A stretch of DNA of 5,837 nucleotides from Nitrospira sp. (GTDB taxonomy: Bacteria; Nitrospirota; Nitrospiria; Nitrospirales; Nitrospiraceae), in contig JAKDNQ010000148.1 in assembly GCA_030456405.1 (NCBI GenBank), positions 1-5,837 of the forward strand, given 5' to 3'. This document shows, one piece after another, positions 1-4,855 of the stretch. The position numbers and the translations under genes are program-made. Position 1 is the first letter of the stretch; every line of letters begins with the position of its first letter. The notes under the pieces are model-generated. The model was not told where the DNA came from, made no database searches, and saw only the letters and a list, made by a program, of their open reading frames with translations.

Positions 1-478
1 CTGGGAGGGATCATTGAGCAAGAACGGTGCTCGCGCAACGCGCGGCCTCGGAAGGATGGGAAGGGCAGCCTAATCGTCCTCCTGCTCGCGGAACGCGCAC
101 GATAGGAATGTGCTCGTTCGACGCGCGCAATCGAGGATCGACCAGGCTACCCTTGGAAATGAAATTAAGGATTGGGGGACCCGCGCGCAGTGGAGGACTC
201 ATCCGGGCCATCCTGGGGAAACATCATTGAGCAAGCTCGGAAGCGCTATCGTTAGTCGCTGCGGGCGTGATTCTGGTGGAAAGCAACGAACGCAAACTTC
301 CAGCCATATTTGGCATCAACCGAGTTTTTCCGCAGCCTGCCAGCGGAGAGCCGCGCGGATTGAGAGTCTACAAGCTACGCAAACGCGTGTGGAACGAAAG
401 GAAACGGCCTATCCACGCTATTCACGGTGCGACTGAGTCGCATTATCTCCAATCACTCTCGGGGAATTCCCAGTAGGC
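1..478. other. No supported gene; possible short decayed reading frame at 267-476
   Basis: I find no recognisable protein or RNA in this stretch. The best candidate is a + strand frame from a GTG at 267 to a TAG at 474-476. It would give a 69-residue basic peptide with no family resemblance I know and no Shine-Dalgarno sequence before the GTG. Its stop lies 2 bases before a candidate attC site, the usual position for a cassette gene, so it could be the worn remnant of an earlier cassette gene. A longer overlapping + frame (110-436) is rich in Arg, Ser and Gln and looks like a chance opening. The 13-base word ATCATTGAGCAAG occurs at 10-22 and again at 223-235. Confidence 0.45.
10..235 (+). repeat. 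Direct repeat of 13 bases, 213 bases apart
   Basis: ATCATTGAGCAAG is present at 10-22 and 223-235. Both copies are preceded by a CTGGG-like run (from position 1 and from about 213), so the similarity reaches about 22 bases with mismatches. The left copy touches the window edge, so the repeat may extend outside. The sequences after the two copies differ, so this is not an obvious tandem duplication. Function unknown. Confidence 0.4.
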
Positions 479-524
479 GCACTAATAGCCTCATGCGACC
501 ATTCGATGAGAGGGGGCGTTATGC
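479..524 (+). other. Candidate degenerate attC site (integron cassette recombination site)
   Basis: This segment has the rough architecture of a short attC. A core-like GTTATGC sits at 518-524, preceded by GGGGGC. A left arm GCACTAATAGCC at 479-490 is partly complementary to GGGCGTTATGC. An inner inverted repeat CTCAT/ATGAG surrounds the middle. The core departs from the GTTRRRY consensus at one position and the left arm is imperfect. Context supports the call: the next start codon (550) lies 25 bases downstream with its own ribosome binding site, the same spacing seen after the better attC sites in this window. It could also be a chance inverted repeat. Confidence 0.35.
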
Positions 525-549
525 ACATACACATCGAAAGGAGTAAGCC

Positions 550-918
550 ATGAAGGTGATCGATATCGCCGTTGCCTCGTATCCCGTCACAGACCTCAAA
601 CGGGCGCGTCAATTTTATGAAGGAGTTTTAGGCCTCAAGGAGGCTCGGTTCATTGGGAAAGAGGGAAAAGGGTTCGTCGAATATGACATCGGGAAGAGCA
701 CGCTCGCCATCGGCAACGGCGCGCCTGATTGGAAGCCGTCAGCTGGGGGCGGTTCGGTCGCTCTGGAGGTGGACGATTTCGATTCCGCAATTAACCGTCT
801 CAGAGCGAGCGGCTGCGGGTTCCGTCTCGAACCGATGGAGACACCCGTTTGCCACATGGCGATCGTTTCCGACCCCGATGGGAATTCCGTGACGATTCAT
901 CAAAGAAAGGCTAAATGA
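550..918 (+). CDS. VOC-family (glyoxalase/bleomycin-resistance fold) protein
   Basis: This is a 122-residue single-domain protein of the vicinal oxygen chelate superfamily, whose members include glyoxalases, epimerases, dioxygenases and drug-binding proteins. The first beta-alpha-beta module is recognisable in IDIAVASYPVTDLKRARQFY (4-23), followed by EGVLGL. The second module contains VALEVDDFDSAINRLRASG (70-88), then PVCHMAIVSDPDGNSVTIHQ (99-118), with the typical DPDGN turn at 108-112. H102 and H117 are possible metal ligands, but the actual chemistry cannot be read from sequence. Length is normal for the family. The start is supported by AAGGAG at 538-543, 6 bases before the ATG. It is the first gene of a cassette and is followed after 63 bases by a second, broken VOC gene. 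A truncated relative of the same gene lies at 3553. It probably acts in the cytoplasm; substrate unknown. Confidence 0.9.
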   Translation: MKVIDIAVASYPVTDLKRARQFYEGVLGLKEARFIGKEGKGFVEYDIGKSTLAIGNGAPDWKPSAGGGSVALEVDDFDSAINRLRASGCGFRLEPMETPVCHMAIVSDPDGNSVTIHQRKAK

Positions 919-981
919 GTCAGACGGGTCATCGAGATCACCACGCGCTCATCATGTTCCTTAGATAGAGGAGAAAACGAC

Positions 982-1348
982 ATGGCATCTGTTCGATACA
1001 TCGTGAACAGCATTGACAAGTCCGTTGGTTTTAATCGTGACCGTCTCGGTCTATCAAGATGCACAACCCGGGGAAGTTCGCTGCACTGACACGTGAGGAT
1101 TTGCACCTCTTTCTCAACGCGCCAGGTGCTGGTAGCGCTGGCAAGGCGGGGGGCCATCCCAAGCCTGGCGGCTGGAGCAGATTCATGATTGTGACAAAGA
1201 ATCTCGACCGCATGATCAAGGACTTGCGCAAAGCGGGAGCAAGCTTTCGCGGTGAAGTGGCTGAGGCAGGAGCGGGCCGACAAATCCTATTGAAGATCCG
1301 TCTGGCAATGCCGTCGAATTGTTCGAGAACACAGAACGTTCAAGTTGA
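982..1348 (+). pseudogene. VOC-family protein gene broken by two frameshifts
   Basis: Three reading frames, joined in order, give one complete VOC protein. The first runs from the ATG at 982 (MASVRYIVNSIDKSV, then DRLGL). It must shift by one base near 1054-1060 into the frame reading MHNPGKFAALTREDLHLFL. A second one-base loss near 1289-1292 is needed to continue into EDPSGNAVELFENTERSS and the TGA at 1346-1348. The recovered protein has the expected order: N-terminal strand and helix, a GGWSRFMIVTKNLDRMIKDL second module, and a C-terminal EDPSGNAVELFE motif like those of glyoxalase-type VOC proteins. GAGGAG at 968-973 is a good ribosome binding site. Without correction, translation stops soon after the first shift. 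Neither shift lies in a long homopolymer, so real decay is more likely than base-calling error, though error is not excluded. No attC separates it from the VOC gene at 550, so the two probably formed one two-gene cassette. Confidence 0.85.
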
Positions 1349-1394
1349 GTCGCACAAGACATGTGCTTCCGCTGCGCAGGCAGCGCGGCCAGCC

Positions 1395-1463
1395 GCCCAA
1401 ACAACAGGTTCTCGCAGACGGCCCCGCGTTCGGCGAGTCCGCGGCTGAACCTGGGCGTTAGGT
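1395..1463 (+). other. attC site (cassette recombination site)
   Basis: The right end is the consensus core GTTAGGT (GTTRRRY) at 1457-1463, preceded by GGC. The left end is GCCCAAAC at 1395-1402, an inverse core with one extra A. Between them are nested inverted repeats: CAGGTTC (1405-1411) pairs with GAACCTG (1447-1453), and CTCGC (1411-1415) with GCGAG (1432-1436). This is the folded-strand layout expected of an integron attC. The right arm, GTCCGCGGCTGAACC followed by GCGTTAGG, closely resembles that of the site at 2958-3020, so the two belong to one attC subfamily. It closes the cassette holding the two VOC genes. Confidence 0.75.
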
Positions 1464-1488
1464 GCAGACCAAACTTTGAGGTCAGCTC

Positions 1489-1590
1489 ATGAGAAACTCA
1501 ACCGTTCATCTTTTCGTGTTCGACAGCATGTCTGATTGGGAATACGGATATTTGGCCGCAGGCATCAATAATTCGCAGTTTCAGAATTAA
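1489..1590 (+). pseudogene. DJ-1/PfpI-like gene, N-terminal fragment only
   Basis: The frame starts at an ATG preceded by GAGG (1478-1481) and encodes only 33 residues before a TAA. The segment TVHLFVFDSMSDWEYGYLAA (residues 5-24), followed by GINN, matches the first strand and helix typical of DJ-1/PfpI (type 1 glutamine amidotransferase-like) proteins, which are normally around 200 residues. Everything after about residue 31, including the catalytic Cys nucleophile region, is missing and is replaced directly by a DUF1697 gene whose ATG lies 2 bases after this stop. The break suggests that a deletion or recombination inside the cassette joined the two genes. Family assignment rests on a short segment and is from memory of the family pattern. 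Confidence 0.65.
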
Positions 1591-1592
1591 CA

Positions 1593-2108
1593 ATGCCTCG
1601 CTACGTTGCATTTCTTCGCGGTGTCAGTCCAATGAACGCCAAGATGGCCGATCTCAAGGCGTGCTTCGAGAAGATGGGCTTCACGGACGTGAGAACGGTT
1701 CTATCCAGTGGCAACGTGGTTTTTACGGGAGTCAAAAAACAAGAATCGAATCTGGCCAAAATTATTGAATCCGGCATGGAGAGATATCTTCGTCGTAGCT
1801 TTCCTGTCATTGTGCGTACCACTGACCACCTGCTCGCGTTGCTCAAGACGGACCTCTACTCTGACTTTCGCGTCTCGCCAAAGGCAAAACGAGTTGTGAC
1901 CTTCTTGAGTCAACCGCACAAGGAAAACCTATTGCTGCCCATTGAGCTCTATGGCGTCAAAATCCTAGCCATGAAAGGCGCTGAGGTGTTCACGGCTTAT
2001 GTTCCACATGAGCGCGGCCCAATCTTCATGACACTCATTGAAAAGACGCTTGGCAAGAACGTCACAACACGCACATGGGACACGATCAAGAAATGCGCGG
2101 CGGCATGA
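1593..2108 (+). CDS. DUF1697 family protein
   Basis: This 171-residue protein has the usual DUF1697 length. It opens with the hallmark MPRYVAFLRGVSPMN and continues with a helix LKACFEKMGFTDVRTVLSSG and the signature LSSGNVVF (37-44). It ends with the family's C-terminal pattern TTRTWDTIKKCA. DUF1697 proteins are small cytoplasmic proteins of unknown biochemical function that are widespread in bacteria and common in mobile cassettes. The region usually reading INVGG after FLRG is here SPMNAK, a divergent version. I see no Shine-Dalgarno sequence before the ATG. The stop of the truncated PfpI-like frame lies just 2 bases upstream, so translation may depend on ribosomes that end the short frame and restart here. 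An attC follows 9 bases after the stop. Confidence 0.9.
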   Translation: MPRYVAFLRGVSPMNAKMADLKACFEKMGFTDVRTVLSSGNVVFTGVKKQESNLAKIIESGMERYLRRSFPVIVRTTDHLLALLKTDLYSDFRVSPKAKRVVTFLSQPHKENLLLPIELYGVKILAMKGAEVFTAYVPHERGPIFMTLIEKTLGKNVTTRTWDTIKKCAAA

Positions 2109-2117
2109 TGAGGCTGG

Positions 2118-2177
2118 GCCTAACAATTCATTCAAACCGACGCCGCTTCGCGGCGCGACTTAATTCAGGCGTTAGGC
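2118..2177 (+). other. attC site, canonical 60-bp form
   Basis: This is the clearest cassette recombination site in the window. It has an inverse core GCCTAAC (2118-2124) and a core GTTAGGC (2171-2177), perfectly complementary to each other, with AATTCA-type arms next to them. The central hairpin is CGCCGC-TTC-GCGGCG. Sites of this length and sequence type are well known in chromosomal and environmental integrons. It closes the cassette carrying DUF1697. A copy lacking 13 internal bases is found at 3478-3524, which argues that both cassettes came from the same array or attC lineage. Confidence 0.95.
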
Positions 2178-2226
2178 GGCAGGTGCCTGTTCCCAGAGCG
2201 AGCGGAGACCAACAGGAGGACATGAC

Positions 2227-2580
2227 ATGACAACTAGAGAAACCATTCAAGGCTACTTCGACTCCCTCAAGCAGAAGGGAGCCTGGCAGACCTTCTTGGC
2301 TGACGAGATGCTGTTCACCAGGTTCACGACGCCCATCAAGCGCGTATCGGGGAAAGGCGCGTACCTTGAGGCAACCAAGCGTTTCTACTCCATGATCAAG
2401 GCGCTGACAATCCAGGATATCCTGGTCGAGGGAGAAAGGACTTGCGCTTTGACCCGATATGAGCTTCAGCCACCTGGTGGCCCGGTCTTCGAGAGCCATG
2501 TGGCCGAAGTATTCCAAGTACGGGATGGCAAGATCAAGTCGTTCGACATCTACTTTGACAGCGCACCGTTCCCCAAATAG
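2227..2580 (+). CDS. NTF2-like / SnoaL-like domain protein
   Basis: This 117-residue single-domain protein has the NTF2-like (SnoaL, ketosteroid-isomerase-type) cone fold pattern. An N-terminal helix (TTRETIQGYFDSLKQKGAW) is followed by a short strand region beginning with FLADEMLFTRF. A second helix (YLEATKRFYSMIKALTIQ) leads to the family's paired strands: ERTCALTRYELQPPGG and HVAEVFQVRDGKIKSFDIYF (91-110). Such proteins are cytoplasmic; some are isomerases or cyclases and many bind small molecules, so no substrate can be given. AGGAGG at 2214-2219 sits 7 bases before the chosen ATG. An ATG at 2222 is ruled out because it meets a stop after two codons. It is the first gene of its cassette and shares it with a TfoX-domain gene 17 bases downstream. 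Confidence 0.85.
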   Translation: MTTRETIQGYFDSLKQKGAWQTFLADEMLFTRFTTPIKRVSGKGAYLEATKRFYSMIKALTIQDILVEGERTCALTRYELQPPGGPVFESHVAEVFQVRDGKIKSFDIYFDSAPFPK

Positions 2581-2597
2581 CGGACCCAGCAAGTTGA

Positions 2598-2942
2598 ATG
2601 GCGCACGACGACAAATTATCGAGCAGGGTCAGGGCGGCATTGGCGCACGTTCCCAACATCAAGGAGAAGCGGATGTTTGGGAGCACAGCGTTCATGGTGC
2701 GCGGCAAGATGTGCATCAGCGCGCGTGCTGGCCGAATCATGTGCCGGATCGATCCGGCGTTCCACGATGGGGTGCTGAAACGCAAAGACTGCCGGACTGT
2801 GGTGATGAAGGGCCGAGAGTACCGAGGCTATGTGTATGTCGACGCCGAATCTCTGAGAACGAAGGCCGTGTTGCAGTACTGGGTCGATCTGGCGTTGAAC
2901 TACAACAAGGCAATCGCCTCAACAAAGAAAGGGAAGCCATAG
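2598..2942 (+). CDS. TfoX/Sxy N-terminal-domain protein
   Basis: This 114-residue protein is a stand-alone TfoX N-terminal domain. The recognisable core is KEKRMFGSTAFMVRGKMCIS (22-41), then RIMCRIDP and KGREYRGYVYVDAESL (71-86), with a C-terminal helix VLQYWVDLALNYNKAI and a basic tail. In E. coli and relatives, full-length Sxy/TfoX couples this domain to a C-terminal domain and activates competence genes with CRP. This protein lacks the second domain, as do many cassette- and plasmid-borne homologues, so a competence role is not implied. The ATG is 17 bases after the NTF2-like stop with no clear Shine-Dalgarno sequence, so translation is probably coupled to the upstream gene. An attC begins 15 bases after the stop. 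Confidence 0.85.
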   Translation: MAHDDKLSSRVRAALAHVPNIKEKRMFGSTAFMVRGKMCISARAGRIMCRIDPAFHDGVLKRKDCRTVVMKGREYRGYVYVDAESLRTKAVLQYWVDLALNYNKAIASTKKGKP

Positions 2943-2957
2943 ATAAGGCCGTGCGCC

Positions 2958-3020
2958 GCCTAGCAATCTGTGGCAGCGGATGGCCCACAAGCAGTCCGCC
3001 GCTGAACCGAAGCGTTAAGG
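2958..3020 (+). other. Divergent attC site
   Basis: The left end GCCTAGC (2958-2964) resembles an inverse core with one change from GCCTAAC. The right end GTTAAGG (3014-3020) departs from GTTRRRY at its last base, as if an A had been added to GTTAGGC. An inner inverted repeat GCAGCGGA / TCCGCCGC (one mismatch) flanks the apex. The right arm GTCCGCCGCTGAACC followed by GCGTTAAGG matches that of the site at 1395-1463. Position also fits, between the TfoX stop and the DUF1772 ribosome binding site. The altered core may lower or abolish recombination. Confidence 0.65.
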
Positions 3021-3039
3021 CCCAGGAGGAAGTAACCAA

Positions 3040-3483
3040 ATGCTGTCGGTTCTCCAATTCATCGCAACGCTAGCCTCCGCAATCTTTGCCGGCGCCGCTA
3101 TCTACATCAACTTCGTCGAGCATCCCGCACGGATGGGCTGTTCAACAGAGCTCGCGGCAACGGAATGGGCGCCAAGCTACAAGAGAGCTACCATTATGCA
3201 GGCGCCGCTTGCAGTCATCGGCTTTCTTTGTGGCACGGGCGCATGGTGGCTTGGCGCAGGCACTCCGTGGCTTGTTGCAGCGCTTTGCATTCTAGTGGTC
3301 GTGCCTTTCACGCTCATCATCCTGGAGCCTCGCATCAACAAGCCTTTGCTTGCTCCCGGCCGTGATCTGGGCTCTGCCGAGACTCATGAGCTTCTGGTCA
3401 AGTGGGGTCGGTTCCATGCAGTGCGTAGTGCTTTCGGTCTCATCGCAACCATCATTTTTCTCTGGCAACTGGTTGGGACCTAA
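3040..3483 (+). CDS. DUF1772 (anthrone oxygenase-like) integral membrane protein
   Basis: This 147-residue inner-membrane protein has four predicted transmembrane helices, at about residues 3-25, 52-72, 75-95 and 127-145. It shows the DUF1772 pattern: FVEHPAR after helix 1 (25-31), a W-x-PSYKRA segment leading into QAPLA before helix 2, LEPRINKPL after helix 3 (95-103), and KWGRFHAVRSAFGL before helix 4 (121-134). The family is grouped with fungal anthrone oxygenases, but bacterial members are mostly uncharacterised, so no reaction is assigned. AGGAGG at 3024-3029 lies 10 bases before the ATG and only 3 bases after the upstream attC core. The TAA stop (3481-3483) is part of the downstream attC inverse core, a compact arrangement typical of cassettes. 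Confidence 0.9.
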   Translation: MLSVLQFIATLASAIFAGAAIYINFVEHPARMGCSTELAATEWAPSYKRATIMQAPLAVIGFLCGTGAWWLGAGTPWLVAALCILVVVPFTLIILEPRINKPLLAPGRDLGSAETHELLVKWGRFHAVRSAFGLIATIIFLWQLVGT

Positions 3484-3524
3484 CAATTCATTCAAGTCGA
3501 CGCCGCTTAATTCAGGCGTTAGGC
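3478..3524 (+). other. Shortened attC site (47 bp, internal deletion)
   Basis: It has the inverse core ACCTAAC (3478-3484) and core GTTAGGC (3518-3524). The arms match the canonical site at 2118-2177: AATTCATTCAA on the left and TTAATTCAG before the core. Relative to that site, 13 bases have been lost right after CGACGCCGCTT, which removes one side of the central hairpin. The short copies of CTT at the break suggest slippage. The outer stem still forms, and a smaller TCAAG/CTTAA pairing could replace the apex. It ends the DUF1772 cassette and precedes the ribosome binding site of the truncated VOC gene. Confidence 0.85.
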
Positions 3525-3552
3525 GGAGCGCAACAACAGGAGGTGGCGAAAA

Positions 3553-3654
3553 ATGAAAGTCATTGAAATTGCCTTTACCTGCTATCCCGTGACGGATCTG
3601 AAACGGGCGCGTGAGTTTTATGAAGGAGTGTTGGGATGGATTAAAGGGGTCTGA
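3553..3654 (+). pseudogene. VOC-family gene, N-terminal fragment
   Basis: The ATG follows AGGAGG (3538-3543) by 9 bases. The first 28 residues match the N terminus of the intact VOC protein encoded at 550: the segment KVIEIAFTCYPVTDLKRARE followed by FYEGVLG differs at only a few positions. After LG the similarity stops at about 3634, and the frame ends at a TGA (3652-3654) after 33 residues. The rest of the domain is absent downstream, so this is a truncation, not a frameshift. The break coincides with a GGGATG-ATTAAA repeat and a GGGTCTGACCC palindrome, pointing to an insertion or deletion involving a repetitive element. Many silent differences from the gene at 550 show that it is a diverged homologue, not a fresh duplicate. 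Confidence 0.9.
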
Positions 3655-3707
3655 CCCTTGCACCAGCAGGATTGGAGAAGTATTTTGCTGGGATGAATTA
3701 AAAAGGG
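3633..3707 (+). repeat. Imperfect direct repeats plus palindrome at the array end
   Basis: GGGATGGATTAAAGGGG (3633-3649) recurs as GGGATGAATTAAAAAGGG (3690-3707). The first copy runs into GGGTCTGACCC (3647-3657), a perfect 5-1-5 inverted repeat. Motifs of the type TTAAAGGGGTCTGACCCC are, as I recall, common as dispersed extragenic repeats or ends of small elements in several bacterial groups, but I cannot confirm this here. The block marks the junction between the cassette array on the left and unrelated decayed DNA on the right. Confidence 0.5.
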
Positions 3708-4542
3708 CCTGTAGCCGTGGAGGTCCGCCTAAAGGGCGATTTACCTCGAATAGGAAAATTAGAGTTGACGCTTCGTACACAGCCGTTTGCCGACTTGTTG
3801 CTGGCCTATATAAGCATTGGAGCCATTATCGAAGCCCGTATGGTCGCCGCAAAAGTGTTGGAAAAATCCGATCAAATGAGGGGAACGAATGCTGTCCTCG
3901 TGCTTGGATACTTTTACCTTCGCTGCCTTGAACTCGAGCAAGTGCAGGCCCTATTGCACAAATTGGACGAGATGCGCGGTCATCTTCCCGACGCTCAAGT
4001 GATTCGGGGTTGGTGTCGTTTGCGGGGTGATCCATCTGCTCTCTTGTCCGCACAGGAGGCCTTCGTCGCAGCCGGCCTCCACATCCATCCCCCCGTGTAC
4101 ACAGAGGGATTGCGCCTGCTGATCGACGGCCTCGAATTGTTCTGTTCCGCGGACGGGATTGAGAGACACCCACGCCTTTTCGAAGCTGCGGAGCGCGTTC
4201 GGACCTGCGGGAGGTGCGGCTGACTGGGAAAAACTCATTACCGCCCTGACTGGCAACCATCCGGATCACCCGATGCTAAGTGCGCTGCCCGAAATTCAGC
4301 TCCTTCGTGAAGTGCTTCGCCCATTCGACCGTTATTCTCCCCAGAGTTCATCAGCCGGCCCCTTCGAACCGCATGAAAGAGGAAAGGATGCCGAGAGATC
4401 CCTACCCGATCTTCATCAGTCCGGTAGCATCGTGGTTCATAAGAGGGAATCCACCAGGTTTCAACACGTAATCCTGAAAAATCGCAGCGAGCCAAGCAAG
4501 TCATCTGAGCCGGAAGGGGAAGAGAAGAAGCAGGTTCCTTAA
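3702..4542 (+). pseudogene. TPR-like helical protein fragment, 5'-truncated and frameshifted
   Basis: A frame open from 3702 (first possible start GTG 3717, with no convincing ribosome binding site) encodes about 170 residues and ends at a TGA near 4223. Just before that stop, the +1 frame takes over, reading AADWEKLITALTGNHPDHPM and then SALPEIQLLREVLRPFDRYS, and runs to a TAA at 4540-4542. A single frameshift between about 4190 and 4222 would join them. Counting from the GTG, residues 24-52 and 59-86 look like two tetratricopeptide-type helix pairs (for example LLLAYISIGAIIEARMVAAK and VLVLGYFYLRCLELEQVQAL). TPR-type repeats usually mediate protein binding. The tail is polar and rich in Ser, Glu and Lys, probably disordered. 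The sequence begins abruptly beside the repeat junction, suggesting that it is the C-terminal part of a larger protein. I do not recognise the parent family. Confidence 0.55.
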
Positions 4543-4855
4543 CGTCCCTAACTTATTCGGTGCACTGGACCGCCTGATTTCTTACGTTTGGTGTTTCCGA
4601 ACTTGGCCGCTTGGTTGTTGTAGGTCCACGCTGAACGCACCGATCGTTGCACGAGCTTTAGGGCTTTTCCTAGTACCAGACGACATCTGAGCAAGATACG
4701 GTATGAATGAGAACAGGCAATGGAAACATCGTGAATGTATAGCGGAAACGTTATCCAAGCATAATGTAAACATTGCATGTTCGAAGGCTCCGCCCTTGAA
4801 AAAGGACGGAGCTTTTTCTATTAGATTCGTCGCATCTTAACCGAGCTGCGACTTC
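4543..4855. other. Gene-free stretch with terminator and inverted repeat
   Basis: I see no coding sequence here on either strand; short minus-strand openings have no ribosome binding site or family resemblance. It contains an intrinsic terminator (4784-4819) and a separate inverted repeat GTCGCA / TGCGAC (4829-4834 and 4847-4852, 12-base loop) just outside the IS3 end. AATGT-AA-ACATT (4764-4775) is a small inverted repeat of unknown meaning. Confidence 0.5.
4784..4819 (+). terminator. Rho-independent terminator
   Basis: AAGGCTCCGCCCTT (4784-4797) and AAGGACGGAGC (4802-4812) form a GC-rich stem with small irregularities around a short A-rich loop, followed at once by TTTTTCT. The U-tract is on the + strand only, so it would stop transcription coming from the left. 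It lies about 240 bases after the end of the TPR-like pseudogene and may have served a gene that is now lost. Confidence 0.75.

Noticed and set aside
110..436. 108-residue + strand frame
   Set aside because: It has no ribosome binding site, is unusually rich in Arg, Ser and Gln, resembles no family I know, and overlaps another frame of equal quality. It is most likely a chance opening.
900..1283. 127-residue minus-strand frame
   Set aside because: It lies opposite the frameshifted VOC gene, whose protein pattern is recognisable on the + strand; the minus frame is its shadow.
2459..3073. 204-residue + strand frame
   Set aside because: It overlaps the NTF2-like and TfoX genes in another frame and has no ribosome binding site or family resemblance. 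Both overlapped genes have clear family signatures.
479..3524. CRISPR array or phage-type repeats
   Set aside because: The repeated elements are attC-like sites at gene-sized spacing with internal dyad symmetry and differing sequences, unlike CRISPR repeats. No cas or phage genes are visible.
3647..3657. GGGTCTGACCC as a terminator for the VOC stub
   Set aside because: The stem is only five pairs with a one-base loop and no U-tract follows, so it cannot be an intrinsic terminator.
3292..3780. 162-residue minus-strand frame across the DUF1772 end, attC and VOC stub
   Set aside because: It runs through an attC and a junction between unrelated segments, so it cannot be a conserved gene. DUF1772 on the + strand is well supported.
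4548..4778. 76-residue minus-strand frame in the gene-free stretch
   Set aside because: It has no ribosome binding site or recognisable motif, and its composition is not protein-like enough to support a call.
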